Shown: positions 26,821-35,631, counted from the first letter of the stretch. The stretch is DNA of 64,000 bases from Azospirillum soli (GCF_017876165.1 NZ_JAGINQ010000001.1:310001-374000); one strand, 5' to 3'. Made by a program: numbers and translations. The notes: a model not told the origin generated them from the letters alone.

Positions 26821-27612
26821 GGTGGGGGTGCCGTGGCCGGCGGCGGCGAGCAGGGAATCGAGCAGGCTCGACGCGCCGAAGCGGAAGGTCTTCGCCGTCG
26901 CCCAGCCCTTGCCCTGGATGGCGTCGGCCAGCGCCAGGAAGGCGGCGGCACCATCGGCGTCGCGGATGCCGCCCGCCGCCTTGAAGCCCAGCTCCTTGCC
27001 GGATTCATGGATGGTGTGGAGCATCACGGCGGCGGCCTCCAGCGTCGCGGCCGGCTGGACCTTGCCGGTGGAGGTCTTCAGGAAGTCGGCCCCGGCGGCG
27101 ATGCAGTCGCGCGCGGCCCAGGCCAGCAGTTCTGGATCGGGGAAGCAGCCCGACTCCAGGATCACCTTCATGGTCGTGTCGGCGCCGCAGGCCTCGCGGC
27201 AGGCGCGGATGACGTTGATCGGCTGGGTGCGGGCGCCATCGATGAAGGCGCGGTAGGGCAGAACCACGTCGATCTCGTGCGCGCCGTCCTTCACGGCGGC
27301 CTTGGTCTCCGCCGCGACGGAGGCGGCGTCGCCCTCCCCCGTGGGGAAGTTGACCACCGTGGCGATCCTGATGCCGGAGCCCTTCAGCGCCTTGCGCGCG
27401 GGCTTCACGAAGCGCGGCCAGATGCACACGGCGGCGACCTTGCCGGCCGGCGTGACAGCGCGTTTGCAGAGCTTCTCCACCGTGTGTTCGGTGTCGTCGT
27501 CGTTCAGGCTGGTCAGGTCCAGCATGCCGATGGCGCGGGCGGCCAGCTTGGCGGTGGCCTTGGCCGAGGCGGCGGCGTCGAGCGCCCGTTGCAGGTCGGT
27601 GGAGAGTTTCAT
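26794..27612 (-). CDS. deoC: Deoxyribose-phosphate aldolase
   Basis: Cleaves 2-deoxyribose-5-phosphate to glyceraldehyde-3-phosphate and acetaldehyde through a Schiff base. The 272-residue protein has the catalytic Asp in EIDVVLPY, the Schiff-base Lys in FLKTSTGK and the second Lys in GFKAAGGIRD. Length is close to family norm, with a short extra C-terminal tail ending AQPATAGY. The ATG overlaps the purine nucleoside phosphorylase stop (ATGA). A phosphopentomutase (DeoB), needed to turn deoxyribose-1-phosphate into the aldolase substrate, is not in this operon. Confidence 0.96.
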   Translation of the reverse strand: MKLSTDLQRALDAAASAKATAKLAARAIGMLDLTSLNDDDTEHTVEKLCKRAVTPAGKVAAVCIWPRFVKPARKALKGSGIRIATVVNFPTGEGDAASVAAETKAAVKDGAHEIDVVLPYRAFIDGARTQPINVIRACREACGADTTMKVILESGCFPDPELLAWAARDCIAAGADFLKTSTGKVQPAATLEAAAVMLHTIHESGKELGFKAAGGIRDADGAAAFLALADAIQGKGWATAKTFRFGASSLLDSLLAAAGHGTPTAQPATAGY

Positions 27613-28442
27613 GGCCGGGGTCCGTCCTTTTCGTGCAGCCCTTCCAGAAAGCCGACCAGCAGCCGCTCCAGCTCGGAGGCGGCGGCCGACGCGGCGCGCA
27701 GGGTCTGGTCATGGTCCACCGGCCCGTCGCCGAGCCCCACGCCCAGGTTGGTGATGACCGCGCAGCCCACCACCCGGAGGCCGCAATGGCGCGCGATGAT
27801 GCATTCCGGAACCGTGGACATCCCGACAGCGTCGGCGCCCAGCAGCTTCAACATGCGGACCTCGGCCGGCGTCTCGAAGGACGGGCCGGGATAGGCGACG
27901 TACACGCCCTCGGCAAGGTCGATGCCAATGGCTGCTGCCTTGGCTTTCAGAAGGGCGCGCAGGGCCGGGTCCCAGGCGTCGGTCATGCTGGGGAAGCGCA
28001 GGCCGAAGCTGTCGTCGTTGGGGCCGGTCAGCGGGTTGGCACCCAGCATGTTGATGTGGTCGGAAATCGCCATCAGGCAGCCGGGACCGACATCAAGTTG
28101 CAGGGAACCGGCGGCGCAGGTGAGGGCCAGGATGTCGCAGCCGGCGAGCTTCAGCGCGCGGATCGCGGTCTTCAGCGTGTCGAATCCGGCGCCCTCGTAG
28201 GCGTGGACGCGGCCCTGCATGCAGGCGACCGGCTGGCCGCCGAGAGTCCCGAGCACGAGGCGGCCGGTGTGACCCTCCACGCTCGGGACCGGGAAGCCGG
28301 GCAGTTCGGTGTAGGGGATGGCGACGGCGTCCGCGATGCGGTCGGCGACGCCGCCGAGGCCGGAGCCCAGCACGATGCCGACCCTCGGCTTGACGCCGGG
28401 GGCACGGTGCAGGATTTCGGCGGCGGCGCGTGCGGCGGTCAT
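27609..28442 (-). CDS. Purine nucleoside phosphorylase (trimeric PNP family)
   Basis: Phosphorolyses purine (deoxy)nucleosides to base and sugar-1-phosphate. The 277-residue chain carries the trimeric-PNP landmarks GIVLGSGLGG, VEGHTGRLVLG, MQGRVHAYEG, YPGPSFETPAEVRML and VITNLGVGL, where the last Asn contacts the purine. This is the PunA/XapA class rather than the hexameric DeoD class. It is two bases downstream of the cytidine deaminase stop and overlaps deoC by four bases. Cytoplasmic. Confidence 0.95.
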   Translation of the reverse strand: MTAARAAAEILHRAPGVKPRVGIVLGSGLGGVADRIADAVAIPYTELPGFPVPSVEGHTGRLVLGTLGGQPVACMQGRVHAYEGAGFDTLKTAIRALKLAGCDILALTCAAGSLQLDVGPGCLMAISDHINMLGANPLTGPNDDSFGLRFPSMTDAWDPALRALLKAKAAAIGIDLAEGVYVAYPGPSFETPAEVRMLKLLGADAVGMSTVPECIIARHCGLRVVGCAVITNLGVGLGDGPVDHDQTLRAASAAASELERLLVGFLEGLHEKDGPRP

Positions 28443-28444
28443 CG

Positions 28445-28855
28445 TTAAAAATCCAGGTTATCGGGGCCGAAGGAGTGCGGCAGCAGCTCCGCGAGCGTGA
28501 AGGTGCGGCGCAACCCCTCCGGGCCGCAAACGTGGATCGGGGTGTTGGGCGCGGCGAACTCGCGCAGGCGCTGGCGGCAGCCGCCGCAGGGCGTGCAGAG
28601 CAGCCCGTCGCCCGGTTTACCGCCCATCACGACGATTTCCCGGATGGCGCGGTCGCCGCCCAGGATCATCGCGCCGATGGCCGAGGTTTCCGCGCACTGG
28701 CCCTGCGGGTAGGCCGCGTTCTCCACGTTGGCGCCCGCGAAGATCTGGCCCGAGGGGCCGAGGATTGCGGCACCGACGCTGAAATTCGAATAGGGGGCGT
28801 AGGCATTCCCCATGGCGTCGCGGGCGGCGTCGATGAGGGCGTTCAGATCGGGCAT
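28445..28855 (-). CDS. cdd: Cytidine deaminase
   Basis: Deaminates cytidine and deoxycytidine to uridine forms. The 136-residue size matches the small homotetrameric class. The zinc-binding and proton-shuttling residues are in GQCAETSAIGAM (Cys and Glu) and CTPCGGCRQRL (two Cys), and the substrate motif NVENAAYP is present. The ATG at 28855 overlaps the TGA of the permease gene by one base (TGATG). It feeds uridine into the operon's phosphorolysis steps; DeoA would act on the deoxy form. Confidence 0.97.
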   Translation of the reverse strand: MPDLNALIDAARDAMGNAYAPYSNFSVGAAILGPSGQIFAGANVENAAYPQGQCAETSAIGAMILGGDRAIREIVVMGGKPGDGLLCTPCGGCRQRLREFAAPNTPIHVCGPEGLRRTFTLAELLPHSFGPDNLDF

Positions 28856-29829
28856 CAGCGTTCCTTCACGTACGGGATGCCGCTGGCCTTCGGCGCGATG
28901 GCCTTGCCGACGAAGCCGGCGAGCAGCAGCACGGTAAGGACATAGGGCAGCATCTGGATGAACTGTACCGGGATCACGCCGACGATGGGCAGCGGCACGC
29001 CTTGCAGCCGCACCTGAACGGCATCGGTGAAGGCGAACAGCAGGCAGGCGAACAGGGTCGGCCAGGGCCGCCACTTGCCGAAGATCAGCGCGGCCAGCGC
29101 CAGATAGCCCTTGCCCGCCGTCATGTCGCGCACGAAGCCGGCGCCGTGGGCGGTGGACAGGTAGGCCCCGGCCATGCCGGTCAGCACGCCGGTGAGGATG
29201 ACCGCCTGATAGCGCAGCTTGGTGACGGAAAGGCCGGCGGTGTCCACGGCGGCCGGGCTCTCCCCCACCGCGCGCAGGCGCAGCCCGAAGCGGGAGCGGG
29301 TCAGCACCCAATGCGTCACGATCACGACCAGCAGGGTCAGCCAGATCAGCACGTTGGTGTCGTCGATCAGCTCCCGGTAGATCGGGCCGATGACGGGGAT
29401 GGGCGACAGCGCTTCCACGCCGGGGAGGCGGATTTGCGGGAGGCGCGCCTCGCCGGGCAAAAGCGGCGTTTGCCCGCCCTGCTTGAACCAAGCATAGGCG
29501 AGCGTCGGCGCAAGACCAGCGACCAGGATGTTGATCGCCATGCCGGAGACGACCTGATTGCCGTGGTGCGTGATGCAGGCGAAGCCGTGCACCAGGGCCA
29601 GGGTGACCGAGGCGGCGATGGCGGCGAGCAGGCCGAGCCAGGGGCTGCCCGTCGAATAGGCGACGGCGGCGGCGAAGAAGGCGCCGGCCAGCATCTTGCC
29701 CTCAAGCCCGATGTCCACCACGCCCGCGCGCTCGCAATAAAGGCCGGCGAAGGCGGCGAGGACGAGCGGGGTCGCCACGCGGATCGTGGCGTCGATCAGC
29801 AGCAGGGCGAGGATCAGGATGTCGTCCAT
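28855..29829 (-). CDS. ABC transporter permease, nucleoside (BMP-linked) type
   Basis: A 324-residue inner-membrane permease with about nine helices and the family segment ERAGVVDIGLEGKMLAGAFFAA near residue 33. It pairs with the permease encoded next upstream and the double ATPase at 31075. Families with this set (Bacillus NupPQ and relatives) take up nucleosides. The start follows one base after the upstream stop. The C terminus ends in a short basic cytoplasmic tail (KASGIPYVKER). Nucleoside uptake is inferred from its place among salvage enzymes. Confidence 0.93.
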   Translation of the reverse strand: MDDILILALLLIDATIRVATPLVLAAFAGLYCERAGVVDIGLEGKMLAGAFFAAAVAYSTGSPWLGLLAAIAASVTLALVHGFACITHHGNQVVSGMAINILVAGLAPTLAYAWFKQGGQTPLLPGEARLPQIRLPGVEALSPIPVIGPIYRELIDDTNVLIWLTLLVVIVTHWVLTRSRFGLRLRAVGESPAAVDTAGLSVTKLRYQAVILTGVLTGMAGAYLSTAHGAGFVRDMTAGKGYLALAALIFGKWRPWPTLFACLLFAFTDAVQVRLQGVPLPIVGVIPVQFIQMLPYVLTVLLLAGFVGKAIAPKASGIPYVKER

Positions 29830-29830
29830 C

Positions 29831-30970
29831 TCAAGACCTCCCCTCTCCCCGGCTGCCCCGGCGCCGGAACAGCGATTCGACCTGCGGCTTGAACAGGTTT
29901 TCCAAGGCGCCCGCGAACAGGATGACGAGGCCCTGGATGACCATCACCAGCTCGCGGTTCACGTTGGGATACTCGAACGACACCTGCCCGCCGCCCTGCG
30001 CCAGCATGCCGAACAGCAGGGCCGCCAGAATGATCCCGACCGGGTGGTTGCGCCCCATCAGCGCCACGGCGATGCCGACGAAGCCGACGCCGCCCGTGAA
30101 GTTCAGAAGGATGCGGTGCTGCACGCCGAGGATCTCGTTCACCCCGACGAATCCGGCCAGCGCGCCGGAGATCAGCATGGCGAGGATGATGTTCCGCGAC
30201 GGCGAGATGCCGGCGTAGACCGCCGCGCGCTCGTTCTGGCCGACCGTGCGGATCTCGTACCCCCAGCGCGTCCGCCACAGGAACAGCTGGAACAGCGCGC
30301 AGCAAGCCAGCGCCCACAGAAAGGACAGGTTGAGGGGGGATGCGGGGATGGTGACGCCGACCCAGCCCAGCGCCCGCTCCATGGAGGGCAGCCAGGTTCC
30401 AGGGTCGAACTCCCGCGTTTCCGGCGACTGCTGGCCCGGCTTGATCAGCACGTCCACCAGCAGGTAGGTCATGATGGACGCGGCGATGAAGTTGAACATG
30501 ATCGTCGTGATGACGATGTGGCTGCCGCGTTTGGCCTGGAGCCAGCCGGGAATCCAGGCCCAGGCCGCCCCGAACAGCGCCGAGACGAGGATTGCCGCGA
30601 CGGCCACCACCGGCCACGGCCAGCCGGTCATCGCCAGCCCGACCAGCCCGGCGCCCAGCCCGCCCAGATACGCCTGCCCTTCCCCGCCGATGTTGAACAG
30701 CCCGCAGTGAAAGGCGATGGCGACCGCCAGCCCGGTGAAGATGTAGCTGGTCGCGTAATAGAGGGTGTAGCCGATGGCCTCCGGATAGCCCACGGCCTCG
30801 ACCAGCATCAGGGACAGCACGTCCACCGGATTCTCGCCGATCACCAGGATGACCAGCCCGGACAGGATCAGCGCGACCAGCAGATTGAGCAGAGGCAGCA
30901 GAGCGTAGTTCACCCAGCCGGGCACCTCCCCCGGCATGCCGAACCCCTTGCTCGCCATTCCCTGCGCCAT
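29831..30970 (-). CDS. ABC transporter permease, nucleoside (BMP-linked) type
   Basis: A 379-residue inner-membrane permease, partner of the one downstream. It has a hydrophilic 20-residue lead, then helices beginning NYALLPLLNLLVALILSGL, and the family stretch FHCGLFNIGGEGQAYLGGLGAGL. A long extracytoplasmic loop (residues about 185-215, rich in Pro and Glu) sits mid-chain. The ATG at 30970 was preferred to one four codons later and to the longer frame from 31045, whose extra residues look random. A 104-base gap separates it from the ATPase gene upstream. Confidence 0.92.
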   Translation of the reverse strand: MAQGMASKGFGMPGEVPGWVNYALLPLLNLLVALILSGLVILVIGENPVDVLSLMLVEAVGYPEAIGYTLYYATSYIFTGLAVAIAFHCGLFNIGGEGQAYLGGLGAGLVGLAMTGWPWPVVAVAAILVSALFGAAWAWIPGWLQAKRGSHIVITTIMFNFIAASIMTYLLVDVLIKPGQQSPETREFDPGTWLPSMERALGWVGVTIPASPLNLSFLWALACCALFQLFLWRTRWGYEIRTVGQNERAAVYAGISPSRNIILAMLISGALAGFVGVNEILGVQHRILLNFTGGVGFVGIAVALMGRNHPVGIILAALLFGMLAQGGGQVSFEYPNVNRELVMVIQGLVILFAGALENLFKPQVESLFRRRGSRGEGRS

Positions 30971-31074
30971 GCCCAACCCGGATGTGGTTCGCGTGTTCAA
31001 CGCACAATCGGCATGGAAGGTGCCCCGGCCCGCTGCACAGCGCAAGCTTGAGCGTTCGCGCTATGACGCGAGGC

Positions 31075-32604
31075 TTAGGCGGCACCCGCCATCATCAGGC
31101 CGAGACGGCGTTCGTCGGCCTGTTCCGGCGTGACCTCGCCGACGAGGTGGCCGTCGAACATCACAAGGATGCGGTCGGACAGGCTGAGGATTTCGTCCAG
31201 TTCGACGGAGACCAGCAGGATGGCCTTGCCCTGGTCACGCAAGGCGACGAGGCGCTTGTGGATGAACTCGATGGCGCCGATGTCCACGCCGCGCGTCGGC
31301 TGGCCGACGAGGAGAAGGTCGGGGTTGCGCTCCATCTCGCGGGCCAGAACGATCTTCTGCTGGTTGCCGCCGGAGAAGTTCGCGGCGCGCAGAGTCGGGT
31401 CGCGGGGACGGACGTCGTAGGCCTCCATCTCCGACTCGCAGCGGGAGAGGATGGCGGCGCGGTCCATCAGAACGCGGCCGTTGTAGACCGCCTCGTCGTG
31501 GTAGCCGAGGATGGCGCATTCCTGCGCCTCGAAACTGGTGACGAGGCCGACCCTCTGGCGGTCCTCCGGGACATGGCCGACGTGGAGCCGGCGCAGGGCG
31601 CGGGCGTTGAACAGGCCGGGCCGGCCCGCGAGATCCTCGCCGCGCAGGCGGACGGTGCCGGCGGCGATGGGGCGCATGCCGGCCAGCGCCTCCAGCAATT
31701 CCGACTGGCCGTTGCCGGACACGCCGGCGATGCCGACGATCTCGCCCGCGCGGACGGTGAAGCCGACGCCCTTGACGCGCTCGACGCCGGAGCGGTCGCA
31801 GACGCGCAGGCCCTCGACGGACAGGACGACGGGGCCGGGGTTCGCGGGGGTTTTCTCCACGCGCAGCAGGACCTTGCGGCCGACCATCAGTTCGGCCAGC
31901 TGTTCGCGGCTGGTGCCAGCCGTGCGGACGTTCGCCACCACCTCGCCACGGTGCATGACCGTGACGTTGTCGGTCAGCTCCATGATTTCGCGGAGCTTGT
32001 GGGTGATGATGATGATGGTCTTCCCCTGCTCGCGAAGCGCGCGGAGGATGCGGAAGAGGTGGTCGGTTTCCTGCGGGGTGAGGACGCCCGTGGGTTCGTC
32101 CAGGATCAGGATGTCGGCGCCGCGATAGAGCGCCTTCAGGATCTCCACACGCTGCTGCGCGCCGACCGGGAGTTCGCCGACCGGGCGGTCGAGGTCCACC
32201 TCCAGCCCGTATTCGCGGGCGAGGTGGATAAGTTCCTTGCGGGCGCGGTCCCGGCCGGCCGCGAGGGTCACCCCGCCTTCGGCGCCGAGCAGGACGTTTT
32301 CGATGACGGTGAAGGGATCGACCAGCATGAAGTGCTGGTGGACCATGCCGATGCCCACGGCCAGCGCGTCGCGCGGGCTTTTGACGCTGACCGGGCGGCC
32401 GTCCACGAGGATCTCCCCGCTGTCGGCGGGAAGGTAGCCGTAGACGATGCTCATGATCGTCGATTTGCCGGCCCCGTTCTCGCCGATCACGCCATGGATG
32501 GTTCCCTTGGGCACGGCTAGCGACACGTCGCGGTTGGCGTGGTTGGCGCCGAACCACTTGTTCACGCCGCGGGCTTCCAGGGCGGGGGGCGGGGGTTGGG
32601 TCAT
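31075..32604 (-). CDS. Double-domain ABC ATPase, nucleoside (BMP-linked) type
   Basis: A 509-residue ATPase with two ABC domains, as in sugar and nucleoside importers. Domain 1 (about residues 8-240) has Walker A GENGAGKST, signature-region LPVGAQQRVEIL and Walker B ILILDEPTGVL. Domain 2 (about 260-505) has a changed Walker A (GVSGNGQSEL, without the usual Lys-Ser/Thr), signature FSGGNQQK and LLLVGQPTRGVD in place of a DEP Walker B; an inactive second site is common in this family. It should drive the permeases at 29831 and 28855. The ATG at 32604 is preceded by weak ribosome-binding sequence. Confidence 0.94.
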   Translation of the reverse strand: MTQPPPPALEARGVNKWFGANHANRDVSLAVPKGTIHGVIGENGAGKSTIMSIVYGYLPADSGEILVDGRPVSVKSPRDALAVGIGMVHQHFMLVDPFTVIENVLLGAEGGVTLAAGRDRARKELIHLAREYGLEVDLDRPVGELPVGAQQRVEILKALYRGADILILDEPTGVLTPQETDHLFRILRALREQGKTIIIITHKLREIMELTDNVTVMHRGEVVANVRTAGTSREQLAELMVGRKVLLRVEKTPANPGPVVLSVEGLRVCDRSGVERVKGVGFTVRAGEIVGIAGVSGNGQSELLEALAGMRPIAAGTVRLRGEDLAGRPGLFNARALRRLHVGHVPEDRQRVGLVTSFEAQECAILGYHDEAVYNGRVLMDRAAILSRCESEMEAYDVRPRDPTLRAANFSGGNQQKIVLAREMERNPDLLLVGQPTRGVDIGAIEFIHKRLVALRDQGKAILLVSVELDEILSLSDRILVMFDGHLVGEVTPEQADERRLGLMMAGAA

Positions 32605-32630
32605 GGTGTCTTGGGAGGTTGTCGCGGGGA

Positions 32631-32722
32631 GCCCCCACCCTAACCCTCCCCCACCTTCGGCGAGGGAGGGAACTTTAGCCCCTTCCCCCGCCGCAAGGTG
32701 GGGGAAGGCCGGGATGGGGGCC
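32631..32722. repeat. Composite palindromic C/G repeat between binding-protein and ATPase genes
   Basis: Opens CCCCCACCCTAACCCTCCC exactly like the copy at 16116, followed by GAGGGAGGG, then a second stem CCTTCCCCC with GGGGGAAGG. Both copies sit just downstream of a periplasmic binding-protein gene and upstream of the rest of its transporter operon. Confidence 0.8.
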
Positions 32723-32735
32723 GGGTGCAGGCGCT

Positions 32736-33719
32736 TTACGGCTGATACGCCTTCACCTGAAGCTGGCCGGCGATGATCTGCTGCTTGGCCTCTTCGACCT
32801 TCTTTTCCATGTCGGCGGTGATGAGCTTGCGGTTGTTCTCATCCAGCGCGTAGCCGACGCCGTCGTCCTTCAGGCCGACGAGACGGTGGCCGGCCTTCCA
32901 GCTGCCGTCCTTGGCGGTCTTGAAGCAGTCGTAGACGGTCACGTCCACGCGCTTGACCATGGAGGTCAGGATCTTGCCCGGATGGATCCAGTTCTGGTTG
33001 CTGTCCACGCCGATGCCCAGCTTGCCGGCGTCCGCCGCCGCCTGGAGCACGCCGAGGCCGGTGGCGCCCGCCGCCGCGAAGACGATGTCGGCGCCGCGCC
33101 CGAACTGGCTCTTGGCCAATTCCGCGCCGCGCGTCGGGTCGTTCCAGGCGGCCGGGGTGGTGCCGGTCATGTTGGAGAAGACCTCGCCGTCCGCCTTGAC
33201 GTGTTTGACGCCCTGCTCGTAGCCGGTCAGGAAGTTGCGGATCAGCGGGATGTCCATGCCGCCGACGAAGCCGACCTTGCCGGTCTTCGACGCCAGCGCC
33301 GCCAGCATGCCGACGAGGAAGGAGCCCTCATGCTCCTTGAAGGTCACGGACTGGACGTTGGGCAGTTCCAGCTTGTCGTCGATCAGGCAGAACTTGGTGT
33401 TGGGGAATTCGCGCGAGACCTTGTCCACGGCGGCGGTCTGGGCGAAGCCGACCGCCGTGATGACGGTGGCGCCGCGCCGCGCCATGTTGCGCAGGGCCTG
33501 TTCGCGCTGGCTGGCGTTCGTCACCTCGAAGTCGCGGTAGGCGATGCCGGTTTCCTTCTTGAAGCGCTCCGCCCCGTTGTAGGCGGCCTCGTTGAAGGAC
33601 TTGTCGAACTTGCCGCCCTGGTCGAAGACGACGGCGGGGACGAATTCCTCGGCGGCCAAGACCGGGGTGGCGCTCGCGGCCAGCGACACGGCCAGGGCAG
33701 TCAGGATGCGCTTCATCAT
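32736..33719 (-). CDS. BMP-family nucleoside-binding ABC lipoprotein-like/periplasmic protein
   Basis: A 327-residue exported binding protein of the basic membrane protein (BmpA/PnrA) family, which binds nucleosides. Residues 1-22 form a signal peptide (MMKRILTALAVSLAASATPVLA); there is no lipobox Cys, so it is probably free in the periplasm. Typical segments are VVFDQGGKFDKSFNEAAYNGAERF at the mature N terminus and KVGFVGGMDIPLIRNF. AAGGGA precedes two adjacent ATGs (33719 and 33716). It is the first gene of the salvage operon; the palindromic repeat separates it from the ATPase gene. Confidence 0.93.
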   Translation of the reverse strand: MMKRILTALAVSLAASATPVLAAEEFVPAVVFDQGGKFDKSFNEAAYNGAERFKKETGIAYRDFEVTNASQREQALRNMARRGATVITAVGFAQTAAVDKVSREFPNTKFCLIDDKLELPNVQSVTFKEHEGSFLVGMLAALASKTGKVGFVGGMDIPLIRNFLTGYEQGVKHVKADGEVFSNMTGTTPAAWNDPTRGAELAKSQFGRGADIVFAAAGATGLGVLQAAADAGKLGIGVDSNQNWIHPGKILTSMVKRVDVTVYDCFKTAKDGSWKAGHRLVGLKDDGVGYALDENNRKLITADMEKKVEEAKQQIIAGQLQVKAYQP

Positions 33720-34028
33720 CGTCGAATTCCCTTCCCTGTTCTTATAAGGCCCGTTTCTTTCGGGACCTGACGCGAAGGATAGCCGGTCGCCCCACCGCAC
33801 AACAGGGGAATTGCCGTCGCATCCCACACGCCATCGTACGGTTCAAGCGCAGCAAATCCGCCTTTGGCCGGTTGACGCAGGGGCGGAGGACGGCTATCAC
33901 GCCGGCCGATTGCGAACGGAAAACACCGGGCATCGGCACGCGGACGCCTGAACAAAGGCGTTTCGCCGCCGCCGGGCAGGCGTCATACTCCGTTCGGATT
34001 GTTACGCTTTTGTGAGGAGCGCTGGACG
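33720..34028. other. Divergent promoter region between the nucleoside operon and the LysE-family gene
   Basis: This 309-base gap contains no gene I can support. On the nucleoside-operon side there is a small hairpin (AAGGCCCG, loop, CGGGACCT at 33746-33768) in what would be the 5' leader, and a TATCCT that could be a -10. I see no recognisable riboswitch. Confidence 0.5.
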
Positions 34029-34682
34029 GTGCATGGGCTGGTGGTGCTGCTGCAGGGCATCGTCCTTGGGATCGCCATCGCCGCTCCGGTCGGGCCGATC
34101 GGGCTGCTGTGCATCCGGCGCACGCTTCAACACGGGCCCCTGATGGGCTTCTTCACGGGGTTCGGCGCGGCGGTCGCGGACACGATCTACGGCGGCATCG
34201 CGGCCTTCGGCGTCTCGGCGGCGCTGGATTTCCTGCAGGGGCACGAGATCGCCTTCCAGCTGATCGGCGGCATCTTCCTGATCGCCGTGGCGATCCGCAC
34301 CTTCCGCCAGAAGCCGGAGGAGGAGGAGCGCGAGGCGGCCGCCGCCCCCGACACGCCATCCTTCCTCGGCGGCTTCATGACCGGGCTGTCGCTGACGCTG
34401 ACCAACCCAGCGACGATCATGGCCTTCATCGCCATCTTCGCCGGCTTCGGGCTGGGCGGAAATCTGGGAAAGATCGACGCCAGCACGTTGGTGGCCGGCG
34501 TCTTCATCGGCGCGTCGCTGTGGTGGATGGCCCTGTCGGCCGGCGTCGCCGCCGTACGCCACCGCATCTCCGACGAGCGGCTGACGCTGCTCAATCACTG
34601 CACCGGCATAGCGCTGGCGGGGTTCGGGATCTGGGCGCTGGGAATGGCCTTCACGGGGATGGCTGGCTGGGCGATGGGGTGA
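34029..34682 (+). CDS. LysE/RhtB-family transporter
   Basis: A 217-residue inner-membrane exporter-type protein with about six helices. The LysE family opening is clear: GIVLGIAIAAPVGPIGLLCIRRTLQHG, and a later TGLSLTLTNPATIMAFIAIFAGFG. Members export amino acids, but the substrate here is unknown. The GTG at 34029 is chosen because GAGGAG lies nine bases upstream; a TTG at 33999 has no such site. Its last 32 bases overlap the end of the DedA gene on the other strand. The loop around residues 95-110 is unusually acidic (EEEEREAAAA). Confidence 0.87.
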   Translation: MHGLVVLLQGIVLGIAIAAPVGPIGLLCIRRTLQHGPLMGFFTGFGAAVADTIYGGIAAFGVSAALDFLQGHEIAFQLIGGIFLIAVAIRTFRQKPEEEEREAAAAPDTPSFLGGFMTGLSLTLTNPATIMAFIAIFAGFGLGGNLGKIDASTLVAGVFIGASLWWMALSAGVAAVRHRISDERLTLLNHCTGIALAGFGIWALGMAFTGMAGWAMG

Positions 34683-35316
34683 GGCCCCCGCGCGCCGTCC
34701 GTTCCCGGCGGATGGTGCGGAAATGCTGGATCAGGCGGAAAACGTAGAGGCCGACCAGCACGACCAGAAGGCCCACCGTGAAATAGCCGACCAGCCGGTG
34801 CGCGAAGGGCCAAGTGGACAGCATGTAGCCGGTCCAGGCCAGCACCCCCGTCCACAGGATCGAGCCAAGCCCTGAATAAGCGCAATAAAGCGGGATCGAC
34901 ATCCGGCAGGCGCCCGCCGGAATGGAGATCAGCGTGCGCACCCCCGGCACCGGCTGCGTCAGGAAGACGGCGAGGCCGCCGCGCTTGGCGAACCAGTCGG
35001 TGCTGCGCCGGACCTTCTTCGGGTGGATGGTCAGCCAGTGGCCGTAGCGCTTCAGAAAGGCCTCCAACCGCTCGCGGCCGAGAAGGCGGCTCGGCAGGAA
35101 CCAGACGAGCTGCCCGGCGAGCGAACCGAGCCCGCCGGCCAAGGCGATGCCGATCAGGCTGTATTCCCCATGCGCGGCGCCGATGCCAGCCAGCGGGATC
35201 ACCGATTCGGCGGGGATGGGCGGGATGACGCGCGCCAGCACCAACAGCAGGAAGATGCCGATGTAGTCGAGCTGGTGCATCACCTCCACCAGCCAATGCG
35301 TCAAGCCGCCGTCCAT
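34651..35316 (-). CDS. DedA-family membrane protein
   Basis: A 221-residue inner-membrane protein of the DedA (SNARE-associated/VTT) family, now linked to undecaprenyl phosphate and phospholipid flipping. It has the VIPPIPAESVIPLAG segment with the conserved Glu, FLPSRLLGRERL, and the Arg-rich QPVPGVRTLISIPAGACRM motif typical of the family. Four to five helices are visible. The ATG at 35316 gives the standard length; upstream in-frame sequence to 35544 crosses large inverted repeats and is not coding-like. It converges on the LysE-family gene. Confidence 0.88.
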   Translation of the reverse strand: MDGGLTHWLVEVMHQLDYIGIFLLLVLARVIPPIPAESVIPLAGIGAAHGEYSLIGIALAGGLGSLAGQLVWFLPSRLLGRERLEAFLKRYGHWLTIHPKKVRRSTDWFAKRGGLAVFLTQPVPGVRTLISIPAGACRMSIPLYCAYSGLGSILWTGVLAWTGYMLSTWPFAHRLVGYFTVGLLVVLVGLYVFRLIQHFRTIRRERTARGGLTPSPSQPSP

Positions 35317-35415
35317 GGCCAACCGTCCTGAGTTCCCGTCATTCGGGGAACACTCCGGTCGGTTGCGCGGTTCCGTGCCATGGGTGAGCGGGAAGCTTGG
35401 TTGGGAATGACGGGA

Positions 35416-35464
35416 GACGGACGGATGCCCCAGTGCCGGGGGAAGGGTCGGGCATCCGTCCGTC
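35416..35464. repeat. Inverted repeat with perfect 15-base arms
   Basis: GACGGACGGATGCCC at 35416-35430 is the exact complement of GGGCATCCGTCCGTC at 35450-35464, with a 19-base loop. It lies in the 437-base gap between the dedA-family gene and the secreted protein gene. No T-run follows on either side. An adjoining imperfect inverted repeat (GACCACCGCCCG at 35465 and CGGGCGGTGTGGTC at 35487) follows directly. The rest of this gap shows nothing else except the terminator at 35632. Confidence 0.85.
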
Positions 35465-35631
35465 GACCACCGCCCGGCGGGGGAATCGGGCGGTGTGGTC
35501 TGTCTGCTTCGGCTTGGCTCGCCAATGAGAAGCGGACAAACCATGCCGCAGCCGGCGCACAGGGTCCAATCGATTGATACGAATGCTTCGATAGGGCAAG
35601 CCTATGCTTCCGCCGGCTGTCACGCGCAACG

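Noticed and set aside
33999-34028. TTG start for the LysE-family gene
   Set aside because: No ribosome site; the GTG at 34029 has GAGGAG at good distance.
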